In this document: positions 34,411-46,775 of the stretch, piece by piece
Layout of the letters: each line of letters starts with the position of its first letter
How positions within the stretch are numbered: position 1 is the stretch's first letter
NCBI GenBank assembly: GCA_963853835.1
Contig: OY970835.1
Location: 38,845,547 to 38,909,546, forward strand
Source of the DNA: Calendula officinalis
Taxonomy: Eukaryota; Streptophyta; Magnoliopsida; Asterales; Asteraceae
Direction of reading: 5' to 3'
Length of the DNA stretch: 64,000 nucleotides
Notes under the pieces: generated by a model
The model's database searches: none
Told to the model about the DNA's origin: nothing
What the model saw: only the letters and a program-made list of their open reading frames with translations
Position numbers and translations under genes: made by a program

Positions 34411-34653
34411 CTCCCTCCGTCCCACAAAAAAGTTCTCATTTCCTTTGGGCACAAGTATTTAGGAGATAGTTGATAGTGGGGTCTTTGGTACTATTTTTGA
34501 TTAAAATATAAGGTTAATTGGAGAGAGAAAGTGTTTTTAAGAGATAGTTGGTGGTGGGGCCCATAATAATAATATTATTTAATATAAATGGGAACTTTTT
34601 TGTGGGATAAAATTTATGATAGAAATGGGAACTTTTTTGTAGGACGGAGGGAG
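34411..34653. mobile_element. Stowaway MITE, 243 bp
   Basis: CTCCCTCCGTCCCACAAAAA and its complement ending GTAGGACGGAGGGAG, flanked by TA at 34409-34410 and 34654-34655. It lies about 200 bp upstream of the GOS11 start. Confidence 0.88.
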
Positions 34654-35829
34654 TATTTGTTGACCTCTGATAAATATTTTTTTTACAATAAGTTAGTAAA
34701 TTAGTGGTTAACAAATGCAGTGAAATAATTCAATCTAAAATTAAAATGTAAATTAAAATTTAGAAAGTGTTTTACTGTTTTATAATAAAGATATTAACAC
34801 CACCAATAAACATGTTAACGTTATATTAGCTCTAAATCTTTAACTACACCAAACTGACTACCAATAATACATATTAACTTTAATATTTGTAGGTCACACA
34901 CATTATATAATACACATACGCAAAATACACACTTTTATTCAAATAGACTTATATTTCTGATTCTTTTTCAACAAATCGAAGCATCAATCACCGATTTCTC
35001 TAAACCGACATCAACTGAAGCAATGGTTAGCATTGGTCTAAAACTAACTCTTTTTTATTCCATAATTCGACTTTAAAAAACAAACTAAAACATTGATCAA
35101 GTATTTATTCTTCACGATTTCTAAGTTCCTGGATCAAAATATAAAAATAAAGTACTCATATGTCTCACTCATATTTAAGACCAAATACTAAAGAAATATA
35201 TTAAGCAAATGAAAGCAGTGTCTTTTTCTATTTCATTTAAATAATTCCTACCAGCAATTTCCATGCCATTGATAAAACAGATTGTTAATTTGCGACCAAA
35301 GTTTTGCTTAATCCACACGTCATAGTTTTTTTTTAAGTATATTACCATTTTATAATATACAACCCACACATAAGAAACTCTGATTTAACTATAAACGACC
35401 CAAAAACGTATTAGTTCCTATGGCCGAAGACAAAGTCAACTATCAAAATAACTATAATAACACTTCTTAAAGAGAAATATAACTATTTATCATCTATTCA
35501 TTTATCGTTTTTTTCCTTCACAAATTGTTTTTCTTATTTATTTAAAAAACTAGTTTTTCTTATTTATTTATAAAACACGGTGCCATAAATATATTAATTT
35601 TACTCTAATTTATTATATATCCTTGCAAACGCGCGAAGATGTAAATAACATTGTTTATCACCTTGGTGAATAACTTACACAAACATTAACTAGTAAATTT
35701 TAGTTCATGATACAACGATCTAACACCCACTTTTGTATAAAATTTCACAACTTTAAAAAGTCAACGGTCAATATGTTTCTACTACAAAACAACAACACCA
35801 TCCCCTTGTCTTTCCTCATTTGACTTTTC
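34654..35829. other. intergenic, no gene
   Basis: AT-rich sequence without recognisable coding or repeat structure. The right end should be the 3' UTR of the PICKLE homologue. Confidence 0.45.
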
Positions 35830-38800
35830 TTAACTGTTGACATCATCATCATGTGATGCATCTTCCATTGCCACATCAGCAGTTGTGGTCCCGTTGACTG
35901 GACCAGATTCTTGCTGACATGGACTTGAACTTGCCACATCACCGTTGCTCTTTTCGGTTACAGAGGAGATAATTTTGGTGATTTCTTGGTGTATAGTTTT
36001 TAGTGGCTGAAGATTCCTTTTTAGCATTGGTTTGTTGGTTGAGATTTCCTCAAATGCATTTTCCTCAACTACCTTGCACATCTGTGCACATGACAGTTAA
36101 GAATGGCGGGTAAATTTTCAAAAACGGGTCAAAACAAGTCAAACGTCAGTTAAATATTTGACACAAAAAGGATTACTGATGTAATTTTTAAACAGAAAAA
36201 ATTAACGAACATTAAGCTAAATGATTGTAGTTGCAAAAGGTTAAAAAAAGGACTACCAATGTAATTTTTAAGGACAAAATGGAAAATTTGTTGTAAACCT
36301 CAGGGACCATCCTTGTAAGTTACTCTATTAGTAAAGTAAATTATCAATTAGTGATAAAATCCATAACTTGAGTATTTAATGATTGTTTTAGCAATAATTA
36401 CAAAATACACGAATTTAATACAGGGATATTAATAAACTAATTTTACCATATTTTGCATATCATGTATTTACCTCGTTATATAGGCGGGCCATTGCCAAAC
36501 GATCTGCTTTATCATCACAAGCAGCAGCCGTTATTTCTTCAGAAGCTGTACAACAACAAAAAAACAATTCAAATCACAATATTATTAAGAAATTGAAAAA
36601 CCATAATTATTGTCATCAATTTATGTTAAATAATAATATTTAAAAAAACTTACAGATAACTTCCATTTGAGGCAATTTTGCAGGTGGTGGTGGTGGTTGT
36701 TTCTCTACAACCTTTTGTACGGTTTCCATATCATCATTTTGAATATTGTTCGGTTTTTCATCCGCCTGTTTTGTAGTTTAATAAATAACCAAATAAGAAA
36801 ACATATATCATGTCAAAATTGATATGTAAAAAATAAATAAAAATTTAAAAAATATATGTAAAAAGCCGACTTACAAAATATTCTTTTTGGTATTCAGCGT
36901 TAAGTCCTTTTTCAAGAAGAAGAACACGTCTCTTAACAAATTCAACAACTCTTCTTTGCATTTCTCTGAAATGATACAATGCATTATTTGCAGCAGCAGC
37001 AGTATCTTGTGGTGTAGAACCACCAGAAGCCGCCACAGTTTGACCTTGTTGACCGCCAGCAGTGGCGGCAAACGGCGGCTGCGGATTTACTCCGGGAAGA
37101 TTCAATTCTTGACAAATTGCTTCTTGTACCCTTAAATCTTTGTCATCAACAATTGCTTGCCATTTTCCATAACCATGTCTATATACAAATAGAAATTGGA
37201 AAGAAAATTAAAAAATTAATAACTTTAACTGCAAATAAATTATAAATTACATATCATTCTTGTGGTTTGTGTGATATTATGGATTTTGTTTCTTGACTTT
37301 TTAATTACATAAATAGTCCCTAACTAACTTTAAAACTTGTAATATCACCACTCCCTTAAACTTGAAACTTGTAGCAACAATGGTCAATAATTTTCAATAA
37401 AAACATTTAGAAAACAAATAAGATGTTACAAGTTTCAAAATTAGGGGCTGCCCGTGTAATAAACAAAGTTGAGGGACAAAATTCGTAATTTTTTATAAGA
37501 AATGAAAATTAAATTATTGAAAAAAGGTTACTTTAATACGGCACGAAGTAGGGTTCGATCATGTTCCTCTTTCCAAAATTTATGATATCTTAATCCTGGA
37601 TAACGGTTTATGATGTCATCTGTAAAAAGTGGACCTGAAGAATTCTTCACCTGTAGCAATAATTAAGATATTATAAAATTAAATTAATTAAATAATGACT
37701 TTAAATTATATAAAACTTTTTATGTTAGGGTTTGGGACTTACTTTATCTCTAACAAGAAGCAAAACTGCAATCCTGACAAGCACATCCTCTATTCTTAGT
37801 CCTTCTTTTGGCACACCGTCTGTTATTAAAAATAATTATGAATTAAATAAAAAAGAATTAATTTCGCAATAGTGGGATTTAATAGAAATTTACATTTAAA
37901 AAAAATGTCACCTGAAAAAGTTGCTGCGTTTGTAATATCTTCAGAAATGTGTGACAAGAAGAGAGTTCCATAACTGCATAATATGCAAAGAATAAACCAA
38001 TAAAATACTATTTTTAATATTTTATTATTGTCATAAATTAGAATAAATGAAATGTGAAGATGAAACGATTCTTACACTTTAATTTCCTCATAACTCTTTT
38101 GCTTCAAACGTGAAGTAAAATCCGCCCAATCAGAGTCTCCAACCCCAAATCTGCAATTTAATTTACACAATTAATACTACCAAAATAATATTATTTTTTT
38201 AATCAATTATTGTAACAAAACAAAACTAAACCTCATTAAAATTTGAACAAATTGAGCCCGTTGACTTTGATTAAATCCAAGTACTCTGAAGGCTCTCCCT
38301 TCACCTTCCATAAGAGGGAGTAACTCCACATTGTCAACTGAAAAAAAAAATAAAAAATCATCAAGTGTTAAATAAAAATAAATATAAATTACAGATTTGA
38401 TCCCTATGGTATGCTCGTTTTCATATTTAGTCTCTACAAAAAAAAAACACACTAATCGAACCTATGGTTGGCCAAATCAGTCCCTAGGGCGTGTAAAATG
38501 ACCAAAATACCCTTAAAGAAAAACATAGTAATCGAACCTATGGTTGGCCAAATCAGTTCCTAGGGCGTGTAAAATGACCAAAATACCCTTGAAGAAAAAC
38601 ATACCGCGTGTTTTCTTTTTTTGAGGCTTTCTCACGGGTGAGTTCCCACCGGAATTTTCCCCATCAGATAACTCAGCTTCATAATTATCATCAGCATCAG
38701 AACTTACATCTTCTAATCCAGCAAGATCATCATCTTCAACAGACACCATCTAAAAAAATTTAAATTTAAAAAAAAATTAGATAAATTAAATTATTTTATT

Positions 38801-41307
38801 TAATAAAAAAACGAACCTGTTTACGGCTTCTTTTTCCTTTTCCCATTGAATTAAGTTCTTCAACTTTATGTTCTTCGTATCTATCTTTTAATAATTCTTC
38901 CCAATAACTTGATCTTTCTGGATTGTTTTCTGATACCGGCTCTTGTACTTTTTCTTCCGTTTTTGATGCTTCATCAACGTACTCAAAATTTGCCACCTAA
39001 ATATATATAAAATAAATTAAAATAAAATCTTTAATTTTAGTATAGTGGTGAATTATATTAATTTAATGGTGGGGAAAAAGAAAACCTTAAATGCTTTCAA
39101 AAATCCGTCTTCTTGTGCTTCATCCATTGTAGCATTTTCTTCTTCAGTGTAATCACGGTTAAGCAATCTATCAAAATGCAAATCATTTAAAAAAGAAATT
39201 AAGAAAAATATAACAAATTTGGAATTTCCATAACTTGTAATAAATATTGGCGTAACCCGTACAAAACGACGGATAATTATTGTATTTGATATTCGTTATC
39301 AGTGTTGTAAAAATCGGTCTTGGCGGCCGCCTAGGCGGCGCCTAGGCGCTTGGCGGTCGGCTGCCGAGTGAGAAATTGCCTAATCGTTGGAGTTTGAAGG
39401 TTTTGGTCAAACTCGGTCCTAATCGGTCCTAGGCGGCCCTTGACGGTCCTTGGCGGTCCTTGGCGGCCCTTGGCGGTCAAAAAAATGGTGATGAAGAAGA
39501 TTGGAGTGGGCATGTTTTTTTGTTTCAGTCGTTATGTTGCAGAGGAAAAAAGACGGCGATGAAGAAATTAGGTTTTCATTGGTATATTAATTGATAAATA
39601 AGTTGGGGTGGGCCTGTTTTAGAATGATAGATTGGTTGGGCTCATTATTGGGCTTCTTTTTGTTATATTTCAAAACACCCTGATCCAACTTAAGTTTCCA
39701 AAATCCAGTATTCAAACTTATTGTTCGTATTTTATATATTGTTATTGACTAATTTAATTATTTTGTTAAGATATTATATATATTTTTCTAAAAAAATTAA
39801 TTTTCTTTGTATTTAATAGTACCCGCCTAGAAACCGATTAATCGCCGCCGAGACCGATTAATCGCTTGAAGGTGGTCGATCGCCGAGGTACCGCCGAGCG
39901 ATTTTTACAACATTGTTCGTTATTAAGTTGATTAATTTGAATCTATAGATGTAAATCAGTTCGAGAAACTGTACGTACGTTCCCAAAGTCTTGAAATTAA
40001 AATAAATTATTTGTAACATTAGATATTTAAGATGTTGTTTCTAATATGAAGAATATTCTATTTGGATTTTATTTTTAATATAAATTTTTACGAGTTGGAA
40101 ATTAATTAAAAATTACTTGCCTTTATAAAGAAGAATTTACTTATGAAAAAGTGTAATTATTATGAAGGGTATAAAAGTAATTAAACGTTAGTTGAAAATT
40201 AAGGGATGGTAAAACTTGCAAAATTGCATATTTTCTCAAAATATGCTCTAAGAGTGTTGTACCTTATGCATTAAAAAACTCTTTTTTGAGGAAATATGCA
40301 AATTTTCAATTTTATTTTATTAAATTTACCGATCAATTGCAGCATCATCATAATGAATTTGTCTTGATTTCATAGCTTCATCGTTCTCATCAGCAAATAA
40401 TTCTTTTGAACCATATCTTATGATGTCATCAAGCTCTTCCTACATTGTAATAAGATCATCAAAAATGGATATTTTATAATTAATATAATATATTTATTTA
40501 AATATAATTTAAAAAATACCTGATTGATGTTTTGATTTTTCAGCTTGCCAACGACTAAATGCTCCAAGACCATCTTTTTCTTGGTCATTTCCATCATTCT
40601 TTCTTCAATTGTTCCTCTTGTTATAAGCCTAAATATCATCACCTGCAAATGACACATCAAAATTCATACAAATATTTAATAATAATAATAATAAATCCAA
40701 CTAAAAGTCTAATAGAGGAACGGGTCAAAAGGGTTGGAAGTGGCCCAAAGTTTTAAAAAAGGCCCGTTTCAACCCAAACCAATTCGACCCGACCCGGCCC
40801 GTTTTGAAAAGTTGTAACCTTATTTTTCTGTCCAAGACGATGAGCACGGGCCATAGCTTGTAAATCAGCATGAGGATTCCAATCACTATCATAAATAATA
40901 ACTGTATCTGCAGTTGCAAGATTTATACCAAGCCCACCAGCTCTAGTAGATAACAGAAAACAAAATCTTGAAGAATTTGCAGCATTAAATCTATCAATTC
41001 TAACTTGTCTTTCACCACCACTAACTTTTCCATCAATACGTTCATATAACCATTTCTGAAGAAAACAAAAAAAAAGTCAAAATTATAAAAAGTCAAAATA
41101 GAAAAAGTCAAAATGGTTTTACAAATCCGTACCTTGTGATTGCAATAGTCTTCGAGTAAATCCAACATGTGTTGAAATTGTGTGTAGATTAATACTCTGT
41201 GTCCTTGTTCTCTTAATCGATCCATCATTTTGTCTAATAGCTGTAATTTTCCAGAAGTTTCAAGTAATTGTCTGACAAATGGAACATGAAAATAAATTGA
41301 TAATCCA

Positions 41308-41393
<86 letters not shown>

Positions 41394-44363
41394 GTAAAAA
41401 ATAAACATAATAATCTAAAAAAATCTAAAAATATATTACTTGTGAAACTCATTGGTGTCTTCTGGTTCAACTCCCTCTAGCATGAAAAGATGACAACAAA
41501 GCTTACGCAGCTCCATAACCACATTAATAAGAGAAATCTGAATTATTAGCAACAAAAATAAAATGTTATTTTTTTTTAGTTTAATACAAAGTGATAATAA
41601 AATTTCAACAATTAAAAAAAAGGTAAAATTCACCTGAGCTCCTCCCTTGCGAGTTAATAACTGATAATTACGAGTTAATATTGCCTTATAATACTCTTTC
41701 TGTTTGCTACTTAATTCCACACGTAAAATAAGCTCCTTTTTAGGTGGTAGTTTTTTCATGACATCTTTCTTTAATCCTGTAATTTAATATATTATTACCA
41801 AAAGTTCATGTTTTTTTATATTATTATAAAATTACAAACGAAAAAAAATAGAATAAAAATCAGATTTTTACTTCTTAAAAGATGAGGCGCCAACATCTTA
41901 TGCAGCCTTGAAACCTGTTCTTCTTGATTAATATCCTTGAATTCTTCTTGAAATTCCTCCAAACTTGCAAACTACAAACCATTTTCCGTATATACGATTA
42001 TTTACAGTTATTTACACCTGATTATGTAATATCATAAATAATTACCAACCTTTCCAGCATCAAGAAAATGCATAAGCATGAAAAGCTCATCCAAATTATT
42101 CTGATTTATAAATTTATAAAAAAGGAAAAAAAAAACTGAATTTAATCTAATAAAAATATTGATAAATATATAAAAATATCTATAAAAAACAAACCTGAAG
42201 AGGAGTTCCGGTCAATAATGTACGATGTTTGGTATCAAACTGCTTCAGTGCAGAAAATAATTTTGAATCTTTATTTTTTAAACGATGGCCTTCATCCACT
42301 ATCTACACATTATTCATAAAAATATTAAATATTATTAAATATAAAAAAACAGAAAATTAAATGGTGAAAAAAAGGTACCATTGTTTGCCAAGTTATTGCC
42401 TTCAACGACCCGTTATCTATATTAATCATTTCATAAGATGTTAATAAAACATCAAATTTTATCCTTTCTTGCTTACTTTCATTAATTCCAGTACTTGATT
42501 TCTTCCTTTTCTTGTCTTTTTTACCAGATTTAGGGAAATAAAATTCGTATTCTTTTATGATATTTCGAGCACCGGATGTTCCAACATACATAATCTGTAA
42601 AATGGTTAAATTAAATCATATATTGATATAAGTCATATAACCTAAGTATTTAATACAATATATAAAAAAATATAAATTTTGGAAAATATTTTGTAACGTA
42701 CAACGTTCATATGTGGCGCCCATGTGGCGAATTCACGTTCCCAGTTCCTTAATGTGGATAATGGTGCTACTACTAAATGTGGGGACACGTTTTCTTCGTG
42801 TAATGAGGCTAAAAAGGCAATACTTTGTATTGTTTTTCCTGAAATTTAATATAATAATTAATATTTTGTGTGCAAAAACCGAACCATTAACTAAATTAAC
42901 TGAAAAAGAGGATTTTATAACATACCAAGACCCATTTCGTCTGCAAGTATCACGTGTGTTTGATTAGACCATGAAAAACGCAAGAAATTCAATCCTTCAA
43001 GTTGGTACGGGTGTAGTTCACCTATAATTACAACATAAACACTTAAATTAAAAATACTAAATTTATTCCTGCATAATAAAATTATTATAATCACAAAAAT
43101 AAAAAAAAAATAAAAAATATTTTGCATACCGCCAGGAAGAAATTCAGGACTTTTTTCAAATTGCTGAAATTCTTTTTTCTTTTTTGGGCCATTCGCATCA
43201 CGATCACGAATGTTGCTTTTTTGCTTCATTTGTTTCCGATACCGAGATTTTAATCTATTAAAATTCTCAATTTGTTGTTGAAATGAAGAAATATCTGATT
43301 CAAATTCCCAATAACATTCGTCATAATTAAGCCCAACCCATTTTACCAAATATTCTTTTTCTTCATCATCTTCTTGCCTGATTCATCAAGAATAATACAA
43401 CATTTAAATAAAAAAACATTTTTATTATATGATTTACAGCAAAATTCACCTGCAAGCAATAATGCGGTCAACCATAGTATATTCTGGCTGATTGCAACAA
43501 AATCATCATCTGCATTGTTGCCAACCGACATGTGTTTCTGGAAATTGTTTACTTTTGTCCTTAATCGAGGTAGTTCCTTGTAAGCTTTTATAAACTCTTT
43601 TTCTGGAACCCTTAAATACAGATTAATTTAACTAAAAGTAAATTTAATATGTTAAAACACCAAATCAGTTGCAGTTTGAGAACTAAAACATTATTAACCC
43701 TAATTAACAAAATGATTATATATAATTATATATTTATATTCATATACCATGTGCAATGCAGATAAGATAATCCTTTCCACTTAACAAGATATTGTTTTAC
43801 TAATATCTGCTTTGATGCATCACCATCATCAGCAATGGTAGGTCTCTTTTCACAGTCCAAAATCTTTTCTATATCATTCAAAGGATTAACCTACAAGTAT
43901 AATACATAATTAAAATTTATAATCAAAATTAAGATTTAAAAAGAAAACAAAATTTTGTAACATACACATTTTGGACATCGCCAGGTGACAGGAAAAGGAG
44001 CTTTCAAACGCGGTACTAAACATTTAGGATGGTATTCATACGTGCATGTATCACATACAAGTATAAACCCTAACTCACTTTCACCACATGCGTTACATGA
44101 ACCCTCTTTCTGTAAATGAAAATGTAATAAATGACAACGTTATATAAATGTAATATTTGATTTTTATATGTATATATATACATATATAGCATTATTATTA
44201 GATTGAGCTTATAAAGTACCGAATCATCTCTGGAAATTTTCTCAAATTGTTCTGCATTTTTGGATTTACCGAGCACGAGGTCTGACTCATCATCAGATTC
44301 ATCCACACGGTAACGGGGTTTTGAATCTGATCTCACACGAAGTCTTTCTGCTAAACTACTCAT
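35830..44363 (-). CDS. PKL: PICKLE-type CHD3 chromatin remodeller (apparent 1-base frameshift)
   Basis: Nuclear ATP-dependent remodeller. 29 exons (minus): 44363-44220, 44109-43966, 43890-43748, 43610-43450, 43377-43130, 43021-42926, 42838-42702, 42594-42379, 42302-42195, 42100-42050, 41971-41872, 41776-41634, 41537-41440, 41271-41133, 41055-40819, 40642-40520, 40439-40330, 39167-39086, 38996-38817, 38749-38605, 38337-38232, 38150-38076, 37973-37912, 37819-37743, 37650-37532, 37178-36875, 36765-36654, 36545-36472, 36081-35830. Start MSSLAERLRVRSDSKPRYRV as in PKL. PHD ~51-95; chromodomain 1 ~97-165; chromodomain 2 ~185-245; SNF2 ATPase from LHPYQLEGLNFLRFSW with DEMGLGKT and VDEGH; helicase-C ~590-720; DUF1087 and DUF1086 after. 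Exons sum to 3986 bp, one short of a whole frame; the missing base is in exon 4 (about 43490). Confidence 0.92.
36150..36325. repeat. partial family A foldback repeat in the last PKL intron
   Basis: Right half with AAACCTCAGGGACCATCCTT and TACTC end, like 13780-14109 in the SET gene; the left terminus is missing. Confidence 0.5.
37245..37494. repeat. family B foldback repeat in PKL intron 25
   Basis: Left arm TTCTTGTGGTTTGTGTGATATTATGG and right arm with GAGGGACAAAATTCG are partly complementary, like copies in the SET gene. Confidence 0.5.
38455..38606. repeat. 76-bp tandem duplication beside PKL exon 20
   Basis: Two adjacent copies of a 76-bp unit (AATCGAACCTATGGTTGGCC ... GACCAAAATACCCTT(A/G)AAGAAAAACATA) with only a few differences. 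The second copy abuts the exon 20 splice donor at 38605/38604. Confidence 0.8.
39300..39915. mobile_element. non-autonomous hAT element in PKL intron 17, 616 bp
   Basis: Terminal inverted repeats CAGTGTTGTAAAAATCG and CGATTTTTACAACATTG (one mismatch in 17), with an exact 8-bp target duplication TTCGTTAT at 39292-39299 and 39916-39923. Both ends are GC-rich with repeated CTTGGCGGTC/CCGCCGAG units; the centre is AT-rich. No ORF. Confidence 0.92.
41310..41391. repeat. (ATA)n microsatellite in PKL intron 13
   Basis: About 27 uninterrupted TAA/ATA units. It creates a false open frame coding poly-Tyr or poly-Ile on the minus strand. Confidence 0.95.
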
Positions 44364-44366
44364 TTT

Positions 44367-45173
44367 CTGCAACATAAGCAATTAATTTATAATTTTTTTT
44401 AATTTTATTCAACCGCAAACGAACTGGAACGCGTGTACGCTAACGATTTGCTACTAATTTGAAAGAATATCGGTAATTAAAGTTACGTATGCATTAAAGT
44501 TTTGTGCTTTATGTAAAAAAAGAAAGCGGGAAACTAAATACAAAATTTCTAAAATAGCAACCAGTCTACCGCCATAACACGTAGGCACATAACAATGATA
44601 TAAAACACTTTTGAAGTAATTTATGTGTAAACTAACACTAATTCATCTAAGTTACACAGATGGAATTATTCACGCGTGCAAAAATGAGAATTTCAGACTA
44701 TGTTTCGTGACGTGTAAAGAAAGCTACAAACAGAAAGATAATACAATTTAATAAGGCCGCCAAGCTTGCTAATAACCATAATATGTTAAAATTTATAACT
44801 TTTATTTCTCAAAAAAGATTCACTTAAAACTAGTAAATAACTAAGTTTAGATGCAAAATATAGGAACCCTAAAACACACGAGACACAAAATGAATGTCAA
44901 TTGAGGTGTGTATCATGCCATTTCTTATTGTTTATAAAATTAAAAATTGAATTTCGTGATAAAAAACTAGGGTTTCTAGCAAAAACACGCCCACCTCTAT
45001 GAAGATTCTGTATATAGAGTAATTACGTGCTGCTAATTCATGTAATTAGCAAAAATGTAGCTAGTTCAACGTCACAATTACAAAAACCCTAAAGGAAATT
45101 CAAAGGAGTCCCTAAAAGCACATCAATTTGAATCGACCAATATCGTATGTAGAAAATAGTTCAGCAAATTTAC
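44367..45173 (-). other. 5'-UTR intron of the PICKLE homologue
   Basis: On the minus strand a TTGCAG acceptor lies three bases before the ATG (AAAATG), and a TTTCAG|GTAAATTT donor candidate lies at 45173. This gives an 807-bp leader intron with no ORF. The first, non-coding exon would extend from 45174 toward about 45480. Confidence 0.55.
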
Positions 45174-46390
45174 CTGAAACCACAACAATCGTTTAACTTC
45201 GTATTCAACTCAAATCCTGGTGATTGAGATTGATGGTTTCAGTACAAAAAAGTCATAATTGTCGTATAATTTCACACCTGCAGGGAATTGGGTGTTAGGG
45301 TTTTCATCAAATCTTAAGTTGAATGCTGTACGAGAGTGTGTGTATATATGAAATTAAAGGAAAAAATACGAGAGTGATAGATAATTTGACCTGATTATGA
45401 CCAAATTCTGTGTTTGAATTCCAGTTATGAGTGGATGAATTTGGGGAAACCCTGCACGAAGAAAAGGTGATGGATTTTTCTTACCCTTTCTTTTGCTTCT
45501 CTTTTTTAGTTTTTACTAGGGTTCTTTTTATACTTCACAAAAAAACTATTAATTGGATTATTATTAATTATTAATTGAATTTTGCTGCAACGTTTAAAAA
45601 AATTATTAAATGTTTACATTAACTACACAAAAAAACTACTAAAAAAATCTTTGGCTAATGATGTGATGTTTGCTACTTGCTTTCTATCTTTATGGTTAGA
45701 GATTCCTATCGATACGGATGATATTTAGGAGTAAAATAGATTTATCGTTAAAAATACTACAAAAAAAACCCAGGGGTCAATGCCTCGAGCATATTGCATC
45801 TTTCGAATATATTTAATTGTGGGTCATCTCTTAATTAGTTAATTTTAAAGCTAACGAGCTTAAAGCTTTTGTGGTGACGGTCAATACGTACCTTTTGTTC
45901 ATTTGTAAGTTGAGATATGGAAAGATTTCATTCAAATATTAGGTAGTCGGATATGCTAATTAGTAGCCGAATCCAAAGTTTCCCTACATTTTGATTAAGA
46001 ATAGATTGGGTAATCGTTGTTAAATTAATTGATGGTTTGATTGGTGTTCTTAAAAAAACTAGAAAAAAATATAACCTCTTAAAAGTTCACTAACCAATTA
46101 TGAGTGGTTATACTTAAACACCTGTACATTAACCACTTTAATTATTATTAATCATCACCCTAAGAGCAACATTTAGCAAAACTCTTATTAATTTTTTAAC
46201 CTCGGTTTTGATTTTTAAGGATATTTATAATTATAAATGGCATTAAATTACATTTTTTTTCAAAATATTTATACTACATATAATGGATTTACGATTTTTC
46301 CTAAATATAAAATCTTAAAAATTTAACGAACTCATTTGTTTATTAATGATGAAAACTGTGTGTATTTATTGCTATAAATAAAGGTATAGT
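45174..46390. other. PKL leader and promoter, then intergenic DNA
   Basis: The 5' UTR and promoter of the minus-strand PICKLE homologue are expected here, beginning near 45480. The rest is AT-rich without a gene. Confidence 0.45.
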
Positions 46391-46767
46391 TAGGGATGCA
46401 CATAAACCGGTTTTTGACCAAACCGGTTTCGGGTTTGACCAAAACCGGTTTTGGTCAACGCCGGTCATAACCGGTTTCTCCAATAACCGGTTTCGGTTAG
46501 TAACCGGTTTCGACCCTCGAAAACTCTAACCGTTTAATGGGTATTGTAACCGGTTCGGTTCGGTTATAAACCGGTTAACCGGCCAAAACCGGTGTGTTGA
46601 CCAAATTTGTGGTCGGTTTTGGTCAAAACCGGTTTCGGGTAACCGGTTCGAACCCTAAAAACCCAAACCGGTTAGGAACCGATCGGTTAGACAAAAACCG
46701 AACCGGTTATGGTCAAAACCGGGTTTGACCGGTTCGGTTTCGGTTTCGGGTGTTTTGTGCACGGCTA
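46391..46767. mobile_element. non-autonomous hAT element made of AACCGGTTT repeats, 377 bp
   Basis: Ends TAGGGATGCACA and TGTGCACGGCTA are inverted repeats with two mismatches, and the flanks are an exact 8-bp duplication GGTATAGT (46383-46390, 46768-46775). The interior is a near-continuous degenerate array of ACCGGTT/GGTTTCGGT units on both strands, with no ORF. Confidence 0.88.
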
Positions 46768-46775
46768 GGTATAGT

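Noticed and set aside
41234..41470. Open frames of poly-Tyr or poly-Ile on the minus strand
   Set aside because: They come from the (ATA)n microsatellite in PKL intron 13 and run across real splice sites.
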